64,000 nucleotides of DNA from Mycobacterium lepromatosis (GCF_000975265.2 NZ_CP083405.1:806001-870000); one strand, 5' to 3'; numbered from the stretch's first letter, positions 23,016 to 34,640 are shown. Made by a program: numbers and translations. The notes: generated by a model not told the origin, from the letters alone.

Positions 23016-23789
23016 TCAGGCTTCGGTGGCTAAAGGACTGGTCGCGACCTCGGTACCATCAGCAAGTGCGGTGATCTCGAAATCGGCGAATACTGCGGGC
23101 GCAACGTCGACGAGCCGGCGCAAGCAGAGAATGGCCAGCCGCCGGATTTCGACGTCGGCGTGCTCGCTGGCCCGCACGGCGATGAAGTGTCGCCATGCCC
23201 GGTAGTTCCCGGTCACAACGATCCGGGCCTCGGTGGCATTGGGCAGCACCGCGCGGGCGGCTTGGCGGGCTTGCTTGCGCCGCAGTACCGCCCTGCTGCC
23301 GTCGAGCTCACTGGCCATGAACTTGGCGTCCAGCTTGGCCAGCAGTTCAGTGTAGGTGGTCTGGCTGGCCTCTGCTGCCGCAAGCAGGATCTGTTGAAGT
23401 TCGTCGTCATCTTCCATGTCCGGTGGCACGACGACCCGCGGGCCCTTTTCCGGCACATAGCGCTGCGACAGCTGCGAGTAGGAAAAATGCCGATGTCGGA
23501 CCAGCTCATGAGTGCACGATCGCGAGATACCGCTAATGTACAATGAAACGCTAGCATGCTCGAGCACCGCAACATGCCCGACGTCAATGATATGTTTGAT
23601 GTACGCGGCGTTGGTAGCGGTCCGCGGATTGGACTTAGACCAGCTCTGGTAGCAGGCGCGGCCGGCGAACTCAACTAGCGCGGAGCCGCCATCGGCGTCG
23701 GTAGTCCACGATACGTCGGGAGGCGCCAGAAACTCAGTCTTGGCAATTAGTTGCACGCGTAGCGGCGCGATCTCGGCCACAACACTCAC
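23016..23789 (-). CDS. thyX: Flavin-dependent thymidylate synthase
   Basis: ThyX methylates dUMP to dTMP using methylene-tetrahydrofolate, FAD and NADPH. The ThyX signature [14 protein letters not shown] is complete, with [13 protein letters not shown] upstream and the C-terminal [20 protein letters not shown]. It has 257 residues, against about 250 in Mtb. It is first in the thyX-dapA-rnj run, 109 bases upstream of dapA. A classical thyA is also present about 7 kb away. Confidence 0.96.
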   Translation of the reverse strand: MSVVAEIAPLRVQLIAKTEFLAPPDVSWTTDADGGSALVEFAGRACYQSWSKSNPRTATNAAYIKHIIDVGHVAVLEHASVSLYISGISRSCTHELVRHRHFSYSQLSQRYVPEKGPRVVVPPDMEDDDELQQILLAAAEASQTTYTELLAKLDAKFMASELDGSRAVLRRKQARQAARAVLPNATEARIVVTGNYRAWRHFIAVRASEHADVEIRRLAILCLRRLVDVAPAVFADFEITALADGTEVATSPLATEA

Positions 23790-23799
23790 CTTAGCCAGG

Positions 23800-25114
23800 G
23801 GGGCGATTCACGCCGCAGAGCGCCACGAGGAAAAGCCCAGCAGGCAGGCTGGGGTTTTCCGGGGAGCAGCTCTCTGCGGAACTGCGTAACAGCAGCGCTA
23901 CGGTAGCCGTAAATCCTGTGCTGAGCTCGATCCATACCCCGGGGCCGTGTACGCCCGCCGAGAAAACCAGCAATAGCGTCATCGGTAATCCGACCACCCA
24001 ATATCCAATCGTGGATGCTCGTACTCCGTCACGGTGTTCCCGATCCCCCGGAGCAACCCGACAACAACGTTTTGTATGAATTCCACCCTTTGCTGGGCTA
24101 TGGCAAAGAGCAGGAAAGTTTGGACAGCAACATCATGGCCGAGTCCGCAACAGGATCGAGAAATGGTCACAGCACCCAGGTTGGTGTTGTCCACGTCAGG
24201 CACTCCGCGTGTAACCGTGGTGATCGCGCCAAGAACCAACACGACCGCAGCGATCTGGTGGACCCGTTCTCGGTTACCTGGGCCAAGAACACGGCTGATC
24301 GGAATTGACGATGTCTGAGACAAACCGATGCTGATTTGGAAGGCAATGGGTGTCAGATAAGTAATCAAATTAAACGTGGCCAGCATGACGGGGCCGAGGA
24401 CCCTCATCACCACCACGGCGAGGGGTGAACCCAGCTCTGGGCTGCACGTCAACGAGATAGGGATGCCGAGGAGCAGGATCCCCCCCTACAAGCCGTTGCA
24501 GTGTGGGCATTCCAGCCATCTATCGCTGGTAGCCAGGGCAAGCTGATCGTCCCGGCGTCGCAAGGTGTAATAAACACCCACCGCGAAAACCTGCACAAGC
24601 GTTGTGACCAAACCAATTCCTACCAAACCAATTCCTACCAAACCAAGCTTCGGAAAACGAGTAACTCTGCGAATGAACGCAATGTTCTAGTGCCACGTTG
24701 GCTGCGACTACGACGACGCTGACCGCTAGCGATGCCCCGAGGCTACACATGCTGACTGTGAACTGACGCAATACATTGAGCCACACCATCGGTACCAGCC
24801 CGGGATCCATCGCGATACAATTAGCCGTGCCAGTGCCAACGCGTCCTAATCCACGCTGAAGAGCGGCAAGAGATAGCCGAGCGCGATGAGCGCTACTCCT
24901 AGCAGCACAGCAGCAGCGGTCGCCACCAAGCCAGACCACCGCCGGCGATGGCTGGCACGCTGGTCAGCCCATCATGGCCAAGTCGGTGATGGTCAACGCC
25001 ACTTGGGAGAATTGAACTCCAGCAGATCGGCACCGCCAACGCGGTGATTTGCCGACCGGCACACACCAGGTTAACAGAGTACGCTGCCAGCTTTACCCGG
25101 CGAGCATCGCACAT
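23800..25114 (-). pseudogene. MATE-family efflux transporter, decayed
   Basis: Hydrophobic segments in several frames fit a 12-TM MATE/DinF pump: a start region near 25110 (LAALSVNLVCAGRQITALAV), LNVLRQFTVSMCSLGASLAV and GLVGIGLVGIGLVTTLVQVF, then LATFNLITYLTPIAFQISIG and RVHQIAAVVLVLGAITTV. A 14-base direct duplication at about 24614-24645 encodes the repeated LVGIG. Stops and shifts are frequent. Mtb has no transporter at this position that I recall. Confidence 0.6.
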
Positions 25115-25539
25115 AGTTGATAGCAGTTTTCATCAAGTTGCTCGTGAAATTTACTCGACTACCGTGGTTAACCACAATTTTGGGAAAAACTCTGAGTCCA
25201 TGGAACTCCGATTCGTTCTTATCCATCCGATAGCCAGCCGTATTCGGGTAGATGCACAAGTCTCCATGGCGTAGTTCTCATGGCAACACAACCTTGCGTC
25301 AGGTCAATACGTCGTACTCTAGGCAGCTGGTTCCGCACACACAGCTACAAACCGGACCTGCCAACTGACTGTCGTCACGCTCTTTTGCTGGCCACAGGAT
25401 CGAATCGGTCAGGAACTCGCTAAATTCCACTACTCCGACAAGATCATGCTCAACCCGCGAACAGTTACGACGCCGTAATCGCTGCTTAGCTTTACGCCCT
25501 CGATAGCGAACTACTTTAATTGCCTGCATGAAAACCCGA
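25115..25539. other. No recognisable gene
   Basis: A minus-strand open stretch at 25299-25529 begins MQAIKVVRYRGRKAKQRLRR, a basic composition, but I recognise no family. It could be a chance frame. Confidence 0.35.
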
Positions 25540-26570
25540 CTCGTTACCCTTAGGGAAGAAGTGCTACTCGCTGCGCATTGCCTCGGCGATGACCCACGAC
25601 GAGGGCTGGCTCGCCGAGCACATGCTGATCCTCAAGCCCATCTCCGATGGAGATGGAGGTCGCTGCTAACCCTCGTAAGCGCGCATCGACCAGACGGTTA
25701 AGCAATTGGTCGGCCAGCTGTACATGCGGCTGGACCTCGCATCCGCTGAGACGAAAATATAATCCTTCCGTCTATACGCGATGCCGCTGTTAAACACGTC
25801 AACTGAAGACAATATCCATCTCAACGTGATCAAAGCCAAATCTGCTGTCGGGATCTGCCGCTGGACCGCAGCGAGGTCGCATTGCCGGTGCGGGTTCCCG
25901 AACCCAAGGTGGGTAAACTCGGATCGGCCCTCAACCGGATGCTCGATCACATCATGGCCGCACCGGGACACAGCAAGCGAGCAAAACCCAGTTGCACCAG
26001 TTCGTCGCCAACGCCAGTGACGAATTAGACAAACCGCTGGGCGCGACTATACCCAACCTAATCAGCACAACGGATGGGCCAGGATGGTCTGGGCCAGGAG
26101 GCGGCTGCACATATGATGACATGGGTGGTATCGGAGACCAAGTAGACAACGCGCCTCGTCAAGGACCTACTGACTTCCTGGGCCCGGGGCTTAGTACTCC
26201 AGTCGCCCGTTAGAGTGCGAACAGGACGCACACGCGGCAAGACCGGGCCACCGGTGAGAGCTTGCGCCACCCGAAGAGCCAGCGGTTGTTCCCGGTGATG
26301 GGGCGTGATTTCACCAAGGTGATGACTAACCTACTTGCCCAACGCACGCATTCATCCTCATCCCGGAGCCAGCACCGTCGCGGTTGACCACCGACCCCAG
26401 CCATGGCGTGCTGCAGGTGATCGACAACGATCCTGGCATTTCAGTAGCACTTCAGTCGGCGGTGTTCGAGCGGTTCGCCCGCGGCGACTCCTCACGCTCG
26501 CGCAAAGATGAGCAGCATCAGGCTTGAGTCTGACAATCGCATCCGCACAGTAGTCAAGGTACACAAACGA
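25540..26570 (+). pseudogene. Two-component sensor histidine kinase, decayed
   Basis: The fragments follow the order of an EnvZ/PhoR-type kinase. A HAMP-like part reads VRVPEPKVGKLGSALNRMLD near 25890. The H-box region is at 25992 as MHQFVANASDELDKPLG, with Asp where the phospho-acceptor His should be (ASHELRTPL). The N-box and G-box follow as VIDNDPGIS near 26420 and VFERFARGDSSRSR near 26465-26505. Frames change several times. No partner response regulator is recognisable nearby. Confidence 0.7.
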
Positions 26571-27174
26571 GTTCTTAAACTGCGCCACTGGCTATCGTCC
26601 GGTCCTGAACCCGTACCGGTCCGAACAACATGCGAGGGAGCAGTGCGTCACGTAGGATTGCCGGCGGAATCGACTCATTACGTCGCTCGTAACATAGTGC
26701 GCCTAAGTGCGCGAACGTCTGCAACGGTTCGGGAGCCAAACGGCGCACATCTCGCACCCGAACCTTGAGGAGTTCCTGCGGTTGAATACTTTGGTGACGT
26801 TCCGCGGTACTCGCGGCGTGCTGTCGCCGGGTTCGCGCGGACATCAGGTTGCCGTATCGCTGGCCACAGCATCAACGCATCGAAGCCAGTTAGTCGTAGC
26901 ATCAAGAATTCGACACTCAAACTAATGCCATGCACGACTTCAGACTCACCATATTTCAGATCAGCGGAATTCTCGGGTGCAGCTTCGCAAACAACACGCA
27001 CGGCTCCAACAAGACGACCTTGCCGATCCTAATGGCCATGGCGGGGACGATCTGCGGTTGCACACCGTCGTCAAACTCCGAAAAGCTGAAATGGACAACC
27101 ACATAGTAGATAGTAGAACCCGCCCATGTTAAGAAACACCGTCGACCGACTTGCCGGGTCAGACAGCGGCACCT
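26571..27174. other. Unresolved decayed sequence, possibly an ABC ATPase fragment
   Basis: A plus-strand segment near 26965-27040 reads LGCSFANNTHGSNKTTLPIL, vaguely like a degraded Walker A. The opposite strand at 26956-27195 is also open. I cannot assign either with confidence. Confidence 0.25.
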
Positions 27175-27660
27175 ACTAAGAGACCGACTCGACAATGGCG
27201 AGCATTAAGGCCTCAGCAACCGCAATAACGCTTTGGTTGCCAGCAATTTTGTCATCGAGAACGCCGAGCAGCTCCGAAACCCTTTTTCGTTGCAACGTTG
27301 CGATCGCACTAAACCAACAAGTCGCGCAGAATCAGCTAGTTGAGCAGCGACTGGCCGGATCCGTCTCAGGGTTCATGCCAGTCTGCGACACATAGTACCA
27401 GTATCGTTCTTCTATGCTACCTTCTGCCCGGCAAAATCAGGGCGTTATCAGTTAACCCAGACATCGGATTCACGGTAGTGCGAGCTACTTCAGTATGACC
27501 CAACACGACCCACGACTACGAGAGGGACACAGGCATTGCACCGCGCAACGCAGCTTATCACCCCATTGACGCCATAAACCGGATAACGATCACCCGATTT
27601 CCGCGCCAGCGAAAAATACCCGTTGTTGAAGTCGCGGTAATCACCCAACCTGATCTTCAT
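27175..27660 (-). pseudogene. hsdS: Type I restriction specificity subunit HsdS, decayed
   Basis: ATG 27660 opens MKIRLGDYRDFNNGYFSLAR, then YPVYGVNGVISCVARCNA and VVVGRVGSY then stop, the typical start of an HsdS target-recognition domain. Later, out of frame, come SHYRESDVWV and the terminal LDDKIAGNQ-like and LMLAIVESVS pieces. The start overlaps the hsdM stop as TGATG. HsdS determines the DNA sequence recognised by the methylase. Confidence 0.75.
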
Positions 27661-28881
27661 CACAGGCGCTCTACCTACTCACGCGCCACCCATTCTAATC
27701 GCACTGATTCGTCAAGCGCCACCATCCGATCCCCTGCCAACCGTGCGACTGTCTCGACGACTGACGCCCCGTCATCGTAATTCACTAAGTTCCCACATAC
27801 CGTAACGTCGTGATCGTGAGCATACACCTTGAGTCTCTAATGTGATCCAGCAACACGGATCTACAGAATCACAGAACATCCTAGTAGGTAGGCCTTTCGC
27901 GGACGCTGACTTCGGCCTGCACCACACGTAGCACGTGTCGTCAATACGGGCAACCTCGTCTTCTGTCAATCCATGTTCAGCGAGATTCACCAGATAGCCG
28001 AGCCAGCATGCGTCGATAAACAGCACCTACCTGGATCGATCCATTCCATACGTTCCATAGGTTTTTGTCCATCGTGAGGAACCACAGGAAAACCGCAATC
28101 CCGGCGCTGGGAAACAGTCGTGCAGGCATGCTGGTCATTGATAAACAAGCTCCCCTCTAACCACACGCCACCGTTATCGGCGAGGTTCATCTGTGACATC
28201 CGCCAAGTCTGCTCGACGCGCTCCCACCCGTAGATCAAAACATCCGTCGAATTGCTACCGTCATAACAGATGAACCTTTCGGTCTGGACTAAACATTCCG
28301 CCCGAGCCACAGCACGAATCACACACCCAACCTCTGGACGGTTCGAGAATCTCAGCAATTATCTTAACAACACTGGGTAGGGTGAAGAATTCGCTGCTAA
28401 GCCGTTCTTCTACGTGAACTAAATTGCCTAGAAAGTTACTTGTACACCTCCCCTATCAGGTCCCGCGCGATGTCTGCCATGCAGGCTGAACCGTCCACTG
28501 CCAAGCAACTCGACTAGCTCACCCAGCCGACGCTGGTCAAAAGGTCATATATATGACAAAGTACCGACCAGCTCCGGGTTAGCCGCTATTATAGTGTCCA
28601 TTGCCTCATCGATGAGCTGGCTGATGTTGTTGTCTTTTGTATTGTACGCCAACAATTTCCAGTGCTCGGATAGCAGCACAGCAAACACGCCGTCAGCTCG
28701 TTCGTTATCAACATAAGAGATGTATTGGAACAATACCAAAACGGAGCTTACACCCTATTTATTAGTTTTATTAGTTGGCAGGTAGTGACCCGCGTAGCTT
28801 GTCCACAGCCTTCAAAAGCGCGTCATTGATCTCCTTTACCGTCGACAGTACCTCCAGCGCGTGTTTCTTGCCCGGAGCCAT
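27660..28881 (-). pseudogene. hsdM: Type I DNA methyltransferase HsdM, decayed
   Basis: ATG 28881 gives MAPGKKHALEVLSTVKEIND and LLKAVDKLRGSLPAN. Then GVFAVLLSEHWKLLAYNTKD and QLIDEAMDTIIAANPELVG (28690-28560), the SAM-binding region EFFTLPSVVKIIAEILEPSR with CCGSGGMF (28400-28310), and VLFIDACWLGYLVNLAEHGL (28026-27960) follow. The catalytic NPPF region has been lost with a deletion between 28140 and 28030. No hsdR is seen. The order hsdM-hsdS next to thyX/dfrA matches Mtb Rv2756c-Rv2755c. Confidence 0.82.
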
Positions 28882-29419
28882 CCAGCGAGTTCCTTATCTA
28901 TGTTGCTTTACAGCTTAGTTGCATCCAATCGCGCGTAACTCGCCGGCCAAATCGCTCCGTCGGGACACAGTGACCCCATCCCGGCCAGGACGCCATCGAC
29001 TCCAGCTCGCTGGCTAGCGACGTGTTAACCCAACTCCCCAGTAACTTGGTCGACATGCTGGTCCTCACCGAACACATCCACGACACGTAGCGTATTTCAG
29101 GCTGAGTCAGCCACGAGAGTCAACACACGCGGCCAAACGGTCGTTTAAGCAGCAGCAACCACAAATATTATAGCCGTACTGGCGTTTGACCGCTGCCGTG
29201 TAGATCTCAATGCGGTAGCGAAATCAAACAGCCGCTCCACCCGCTGTCGAAAGAAGATCAACGGATCGAAAGGACACGGCAGCACGGTGCCGCGGTCAAC
29301 GCATGGCACCGTGCTGCCGTGTCGCAGATATGCCTACGCCGACCCCCTGGACAGTGACCGGTTCAATTTCATCAATCTCACTGACCGCCACTAGCTAAGC
29401 TGTAGCGAGTTTAACCTAC
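28882..29419. other. No recognisable gene; contains an inverted repeat
   Basis: In Mtb this interval holds toxin-antitoxin pairs and a second hsdS. I find no VapB, VapC or HsdS motif here. The one clear structure is the perfect inverted repeat at 29273-29323. Confidence 0.4.
29273..29323. repeat. Perfect 19-bp inverted repeat with 13-base loop
   Basis: The arms are GACACGGCAGCACGGTGCC at 29273-29291 and its exact complement at 29305-29323, with the spacer GCGGTCAACGCAT between. The stem is GC-rich and lacks a T tract on either side. It is exact in a region where the coding sequence has decayed. It could be a bidirectional terminator, a small mobile-repeat relic or a recent duplication-inversion. 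Confidence 0.9.
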
Positions 29420-30210
29420 TGAACCGACCACCGTAGGTAGTCGCTGCTGTCGGCTTCAGTACCCACACCCAGTGCGGTGGCGGCCCGCAGCGTCAACTCA
29501 CGAACAGCCACGTCGTCAACCTCCCGAACCCACGCACTGGCCAGCAGCACCCGTTCCGCCAAATCGTAGTGACGGGCTAAGCCCACTCAAGTAACTGTGA
29601 GTAGCACCCCGGAAGCAAACAGGGCTCGACAACCCACTTGGTGTCGCTCCACTTGGTGCCGCTGCGATTCCACCAAGAACCCGTTGCTGAGCGTGATGCG
29701 GCGGCCAAATACGCCTCGATCGACCTCCACGGTACTGGACCAAAGCGCACCGACAGCGGCCACAATGTCATCAGCCAACTGCGCGGGTTGGCCTTGACGA
29801 CATGACTGCCCCAGCAGCCATGCTGGTACTGACACATACTCCAGCGCAACAACGCCCAATCATCGACAGCCCTCAGTGTCGCCTCGCGTGCCCAGTACTC
29901 CACCGGCAACCTCGCCAAGCGAGTATGCCGAGCACCATACGGCGCGATCCAAAAACGTCGCGGTTGTACGACCCGAGTCAGCGAAAAACAGGCGAATAGT
30001 GTGCACACACCGACACCGAGTCCAACTGCAACACTTGGATCCACCAGATCAGTCGCTTCAAATGCGTATAGTGATTGGGTCAGCAGGTTTGAGCTCGGCG
30101 AAGCCTTGTGCCGCGACCGCTACTCGACAGACTTGCACGGTATAAAGGCGCTCATGCACACGCATCACGGCGATGCAGTGGGGATACCATCTGCTTGCCG
30201 TGGGACGCGG
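29420..30210 (-). pseudogene. YcaQ/AlkZ-like winged-helix DNA glycosylase, decayed
   Basis: From about 30210: LHRRDACA, HLKRLIWWIQVLQLDSVSV, AHYSPVFR, LGSYNRDV, VEYWAREATLRAVDDWALLR, then ARHYDLAERVLLASAWVREV, VAVRELTLRAATALGVGTEA and DSSDYLRW at 29420. This order is that of the crosslink-repair glycosylase family DUF1006 (QxD and winged-helix repeats). The C-terminal third is missing and at least three frameshifts are present. Confidence 0.6.
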
Positions 30211-30213
30211 CGC

Positions 30214-30720
30214 TCATGAACGACGATAGCTGTGCAACCGGTACCGCAGTCCGGAGCAGCTCACCAGCCACTCCCCCGTCACACCCACCCATGTGTCGTC
30301 GAGCACCGGGGCCAGCACGTCATCGTCCTCATGAGGCAGGTCGGTGTCCACCTCGGTGACCCCGCAACGGGTCGCCAATGGCAACGCAAGCCGGTAGATC
30401 TGCCCACCGCCAATCACCCACATCTCGGGTTCAGTCTCGAAATTGGAAATAGTCTCTTCGAGAGAACCGAACACCTCCGCTCCCTCAGCCATGAAGTCAA
30501 TTTGTCGGCTCAGCACGACATTTCGGCGTCCTGACAGCGGGCGAACCCCAGCCGGCAACGAATCCCAGGTCCGTCGGCCCATCACCACCGGGTGACCCAT
30601 CGTCAGCTGTTTGAAGCGAGTCAGATCCTCAGGAACTCGCCAGGGTATGCCGCCACCGCGCCCAATCACACCCGTCGTCGACTGAGCCCAGACCAGGCTC
30701 ACCATCGTCATACGCGCCAC
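30214..30720 (-). CDS. dfrA: Dihydrofolate reductase
   Basis: DfrA reduces dihydrofolate to tetrahydrofolate with NADPH, regenerating the folate used by ThyA. Motifs are [19 protein letters not shown], the catalytic acid in VPEDLTRFK, the NADPH loop [23 protein letters not shown] and VIGGGQIY. The product is 168 residues against 159 in Mtb; the extra residues come from an upstream start (MARMTMVSL) and an insert SNFETEPEM before WVIGGG. An internal Met at residue 6 (start 30705) would restore the usual N-terminus. It lies 43 bases downstream of thyA and is probably co-transcribed with it. Confidence 0.95.
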   Translation of the reverse strand: MARMTMVSLVWAQSTTGVIGRGGGIPWRVPEDLTRFKQLTMGHPVVMGRRTWDSLPAGVRPLSGRRNVVLSRQIDFMAEGAEVFGSLEETISNFETEPEMWVIGGGQIYRLALPLATRCGVTEVDTDLPHEDDDVLAPVLDDTWVGVTGEWLVSCSGLRYRLHSYRRS

Positions 30721-30763
30721 TTCTCGAGCCCAGCCATACTGGCATCATCGTCGTTGACGCGCG

Positions 30764-31564
30764 TCATACCGCGACTGGGGCTTTGATCGCCGGGTGCGGA
30801 TCATAATTCGTAACGACGACGTCCTCGTAGACGTAGTCGAAGATCGAATCACGCTGCGCTAGAAAGAGCTCCGGATAAGCTCGGGGTTCGCGGCTGAGCT
30901 GCAGCCGTACCTGCTCGACGTGGTTGTCGTAGATGTGGCAATCGCCGCCCGTCCAGACGAACTCACCAACCAAGAGACCGGCCTGAGCGGCCATCATGTG
31001 GGTCAACAGCGCGTAACTGGCGATGTTGAAAGGCACACCAAGGAACAGATCGGCGCTGCGCTGGTACAACTGGCAACTCAGCCGGCCTTGGGCGACGTAG
31101 AATTGGAAGAACGCGTGGCATGGGGGCAGCGCCATCTGCGGGATTTCACCGACATTCCAGGCCGACACGATGATACGCCGAGAATCCGGGTCGGTGCGCA
31201 GCAAATCCAGCGCAGTGCTGATCTGGTCGATGTGATCACCGGAGGAGGTCGGCCAAGATCGCCACTGCACACCATAAATCGGCCCGAGATCACCTGTGCT
31301 GCTAGCCCACTTGTCCCAGATATTGACTCCACGCTCGCGCAACCAGGTGACATTGGAGTCGCCGCGCAAGAACCACAGCAACTCGTAGACCACCGACTTG
31401 AAGTGCACCTTTTTCGTCGTAACTAGCGGGAACCCAACCGACAAGTCGTAACGCAACTGCTGACCGAACAGACTGCGGGTCCCGGTGCCGGTGCGGTCGG
31501 CTTTGGCTACGCCGCAGTCAAGCACGAGACGCAGCAAGTCCTCGTATGGCGTCGCTATCAGCAC
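30764..31564 (-). CDS. thyA: Thymidylate synthase (folate-oxidising)
   Basis: ThyA converts dUMP to dTMP and releases dihydrofolate, which DfrA recycles. The protein has 266 residues, with the phosphate-binding arginine loop [12 protein letters not shown], the active-site Cys in [12 protein letters not shown], and substrate motifs [18 protein letters not shown] and [14 protein letters not shown]. Its length and gene order (thyA then dfrA) match Mtb Rv2764c-Rv2763c. With thyX also intact, the genome keeps two unrelated thymidylate synthases. Confidence 0.96.
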   Translation of the reverse strand: MLIATPYEDLLRLVLDCGVAKADRTGTGTRSLFGQQLRYDLSVGFPLVTTKKVHFKSVVYELLWFLRGDSNVTWLRERGVNIWDKWASSTGDLGPIYGVQWRSWPTSSGDHIDQISTALDLLRTDPDSRRIIVSAWNVGEIPQMALPPCHAFFQFYVAQGRLSCQLYQRSADLFLGVPFNIASYALLTHMMAAQAGLLVGEFVWTGGDCHIYDNHVEQVRLQLSREPRAYPELFLAQRDSIFDYVYEDVVVTNYDPHPAIKAPVAV

Positions 31565-31749
31565 ACAGCCAGCTTAGCGGCGATCGCAAGCACGGCGGAA
31601 AAGCCAGTCGCGGCGGATCGACGCCAAGAAGCCAATGAATTTACGTCGCGCCAAGAAGAGTAGAGAGCATGCCGAACCGTACTGACAGTCTCACCACGTC
31701 CGACAGCCGTTGCCCCGTCCAGTTGTTCCCCCCGAAGGAGACGGACCCT

Positions 31750-32443
31750 GGCCTAGTGTGGTAATCTAATAGCCAAGTACGCACAACACATTTTACTAGA
31801 TAACGACGAAGCTGGTCGGGTTCGGCTACGCAATGCTGCTGTTGCCCAACGTGTACCACTACTACCATGCGCCATGGCGACGGGGCTCCGATCAAAATTG
31901 CAGCAGCATTCAGCGACACGAAAGAACGCAAACGGGTGATGGCCATGGTGGAAAATGTCACATTGGACATGATGGCCAGCAACGCCGGGGCCTTCTTCGA
32001 CTATTTGGCCGGTCGCCCCAAGGTAGCCGAGGGATAGTTCGGCGTATGCGGCTATATACATGATACATGGGGGTGGACGAATTTCAGTGTTAGTGGCGGA
32101 GCAGCAACCAGACCGCGTTGCCGCCGCGTTCTTCTACAGTGACGGCCTGGTGGCCAACACCACAGACAACCCACACCTGCTGGCCAACCGGATGAAGGCC
32201 ACGGCCTACGTGGACGGTACCGAGAATGATACACATTTCACCCGAACCACGCCGCACAGCTCTACAAAGCGCTGACGGGCGACCAGCGTTGCCTGCACCG
32301 TCGCATGATATTCGGCTGTCCGCGGGTTCGCAGTAGCAGACCACCTACCGTATGACGCCGCCGCACGGCACTGGACAGCAATGGCCAACCTGTTCAGCTC
32401 GGTGCACCGCGTTAAAGCTAGCGGCGCGGCTGAAGCATCGTAA
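31750..32443 (+). pseudogene. Dienelactone hydrolase (Rv2765-like), decayed
   Basis: Segments in three frames follow the dienelactone hydrolase fold: LVGFGYAMLLLPNVYHYY (31810-31865), AAFSDTKERKRVMAMVENVT, DMMASNAGAFFDYLAGRP (31960-32020), EQQPDRVAAAFFYSDGLVAN (32101-32160) and NRMKATAYVDGTENDTHFT (32187-32245). The catalytic cysteine/serine strand (GYCMGG) is missing between 32040 and 32090. It is adjacent to thyA as in Mtb. Confidence 0.72.
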
Positions 32444-32779
32444 GTATACGGTAACCGATCAGCGCTAAATAGACCACGAAACCGGAAGGTCCACCAATTC
32501 GGCCAGTCGAGCCCCACAACGGTAGACGATGCCAAAGGCTAACTGGCCGCTCTTGGCCCGATTCAGGGTGGGTGCCCCATTAGTATTTTATTTAGTATTT
32601 TATTTATACTCCCAACGTCATTCCGGTGCTGCCGTGCGACTGTACGCGCTCCTCCGCGACATGAACATCGGTGGCGTAGCGGGCAGCAGCCATAGCCCAT
32701 ACCGACCGCAAACCCTAGATCCGCGGGCCGGTCTCTTGACCGCCTGATATAAACCAATCGTGCGGCCGAACGCTTAAGC

Positions 32780-33470
32780 TGTCTACCTTAGGTCAACACG
32801 GTGTCACACACCACCGCGTGACCCCAGGGGGGCTCGGAGTGTAGCAACGCCACTCCGATCTCTAGCGCTGCCGACACGACCGCATCCCCCTTGCCTAACC
32901 ACGACAATGTCGCCGCCGAGAACCAAACGTCGGGAAAAAGCCTGATCATAAACAGGGCCAGCACCGGACGGCACATCAGCTTTCACTGGCACCCACGACA
33001 CTACGGACGGATCCAGTCAGACCATCGGAGCCAATACTCACCTCGGCGACCGAATCGCCTGGCGGGGTGTACTGCGGCACCATCAGCGCCGCCGTGACCG
33101 TATCCTGTGCCAACGCCGACACGGTCTCGGTTTCACCAGAACGCAATAACACAACGGTGGCGGGCACAGCGCTGGACAATAACGGGACCGGCGCGACGGC
33201 CCGAACGATCTCCTCCATCACGATCGCGACCGCACGAGCACTCGGACCACCGCCACCCAATGACTCAGGCACCAACATCCCGGCTATCCAGCTCAACGGC
33301 TGCTCTTTGCCAGACTTCTGACAAGAACTGCAGAACCGAGGAATCCGAGTCATAGGTGCGAATAATCGATTCCCGTAGACACGTTTCGACGAGCAAAGCG
33401 AAGCACGCTGTCGCGCAGTGATTCCTAGGTGTCCGAGTACAGCGGGTCGCCCATGCTCATCGATCTAGAT
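32780..33470 (-). pseudogene. Acyl-CoA dehydrogenase FadE, second of two, decayed
   Basis: The start near 33470 reads MSMGDPLYSDT then stop and ESLRDSV. The long open part 33353-32976 contains GMLVPESLGGGGPSARAVAI, VMEEIVRAVAPVPLLSSAVP, TVVLLRSGET and GPDGLTGSVRSVVGA. These are typical of the N-terminal helical domain of mycobacterial FadE proteins of the paired type. The FAD/acyl-CoA catalytic half is missing. Confidence 0.65.
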
Positions 33471-34640
33471 CCTTCGATGTGACTTCTTTGTCGACGCGAT
33501 ATTCGCCAGGCAATCCGAATCCACTCGGCGAGTTCATTGTGCAAGATTTCCGAAGTGCCATCCTAAATCGAGCTGCCGCGCGCGTAAGTAGCGGTAACCG
33601 GGCTCACACCCGATCAGGTCGATAACTTCTGGTCTGCACATGATCCAATCGTCTTGATGAAAAAGGATTCGGAGTGCAGATCGAGGTCAAAACCCGAGAT
33701 ACCCTACGCCAGAAGAGCAAAGTACAACTTTCAAGCAGAAAACCTCAGGACCGAACTGACCCTCTTGAATACTTTTGTCCCCCTAAAACAACCGTTAACC
33801 TATCCGACGAAGAACCTCTGCTTCGACCCGCAGGAGCATTAGCTCGTTGCGTATCACCGGGTTACGCTGGTCCCCAGCCGGTCTCGTCAAGTTGCGGTGA
33901 CCTTACCGATATGACCACCTTACCGAGGTACGCCAGAGCAAGAGCCGATCGCGACGCGCTCGTTGTTGAGCACGGTTAATCGCAACACGCTAGCCTCCTG
34001 GCCGAGCCGATTCGCACCAGGCATCCGAACGTCGTTGGGGGAATACTTCGTTGAACTCCGCCTCACCAGTGATCTGGGGTAGCGCACGAATTCCGACTCT
34101 CGGTTGAGTAACGTCGCACAGAAAATAAGTCAGGACATCTTATCTAAGCACCGTCGAACCGATGCAAGCAACCAGGATGGCCATTTTCACGTGCTGCGCC
34201 ATCAACGTCCATACCTTTTGCCCATTGACGATCCAGTCATCGGGGTGATAGCCGTCTCGCACCGTGCGGGTAGCCTCCTCCACCAAATCCGATCCCGAAT
34301 CCGGATCATTGAACATTTAGCAATAGATGGAATAACCAACGAATAACGGAAGCAGAAACTTTTGCTTCTACTCCTCGATCTCGGACGGCGCGATGGTCGA
34401 AGCCGCCATACCAATCCTGATACCGTTCTTTCCGCCGCCCGCCGGGAGCGCTCCCGTGAACGACCAACTGGACACCAACCTGCTCCTGAGCGGCCTGCGG
34501 CAGACCCAGCCTGCCGTTGCTTGGTAGTAAACAGATCGAACCACGCACCAAGGAAATCGCGCAGTTCGCTGATGACAGGGCTGTGCCCGTCGAAGAACAA
34601 CCTCCCCCACGCATCCAGGCCGACGGCAATACTCATTACT
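33440..34640 (-). pseudogene. Acyl-CoA dehydrogenase FadE, first of two, decayed
   Basis: From about 34640 down, the segments LDAWGRLFFDG-like, VNGQKVWTLMAQHVKMAILV near 34220, SYFLCDVTQP near 34120 and GIRALPQITGEAEFNEVF near 34060 give the acyl-CoA dehydrogenase core. The C-terminal GSSIRDGTSEI motif is near 33560. Many frameshifts separate them. It precedes the second fadE in a head-to-tail pair, as acyl-CoA dehydrogenase heterodimers of steroid/lipid catabolism often do. Confidence 0.65.

Noticed and set aside
26956..27195. Plus-strand Walker A-like string as an ABC transporter gene
   Set aside because: Only one weak motif, no signature or Walker B, and the minus strand runs towards the hsdS end; too weak to call.
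28882..29419. Expected VapBC toxin-antitoxin pairs (Mtb Rv2757c-Rv2760c position)
   Set aside because: No PIN-domain acidic motif or ribbon-helix-helix antitoxin could be read in any frame.
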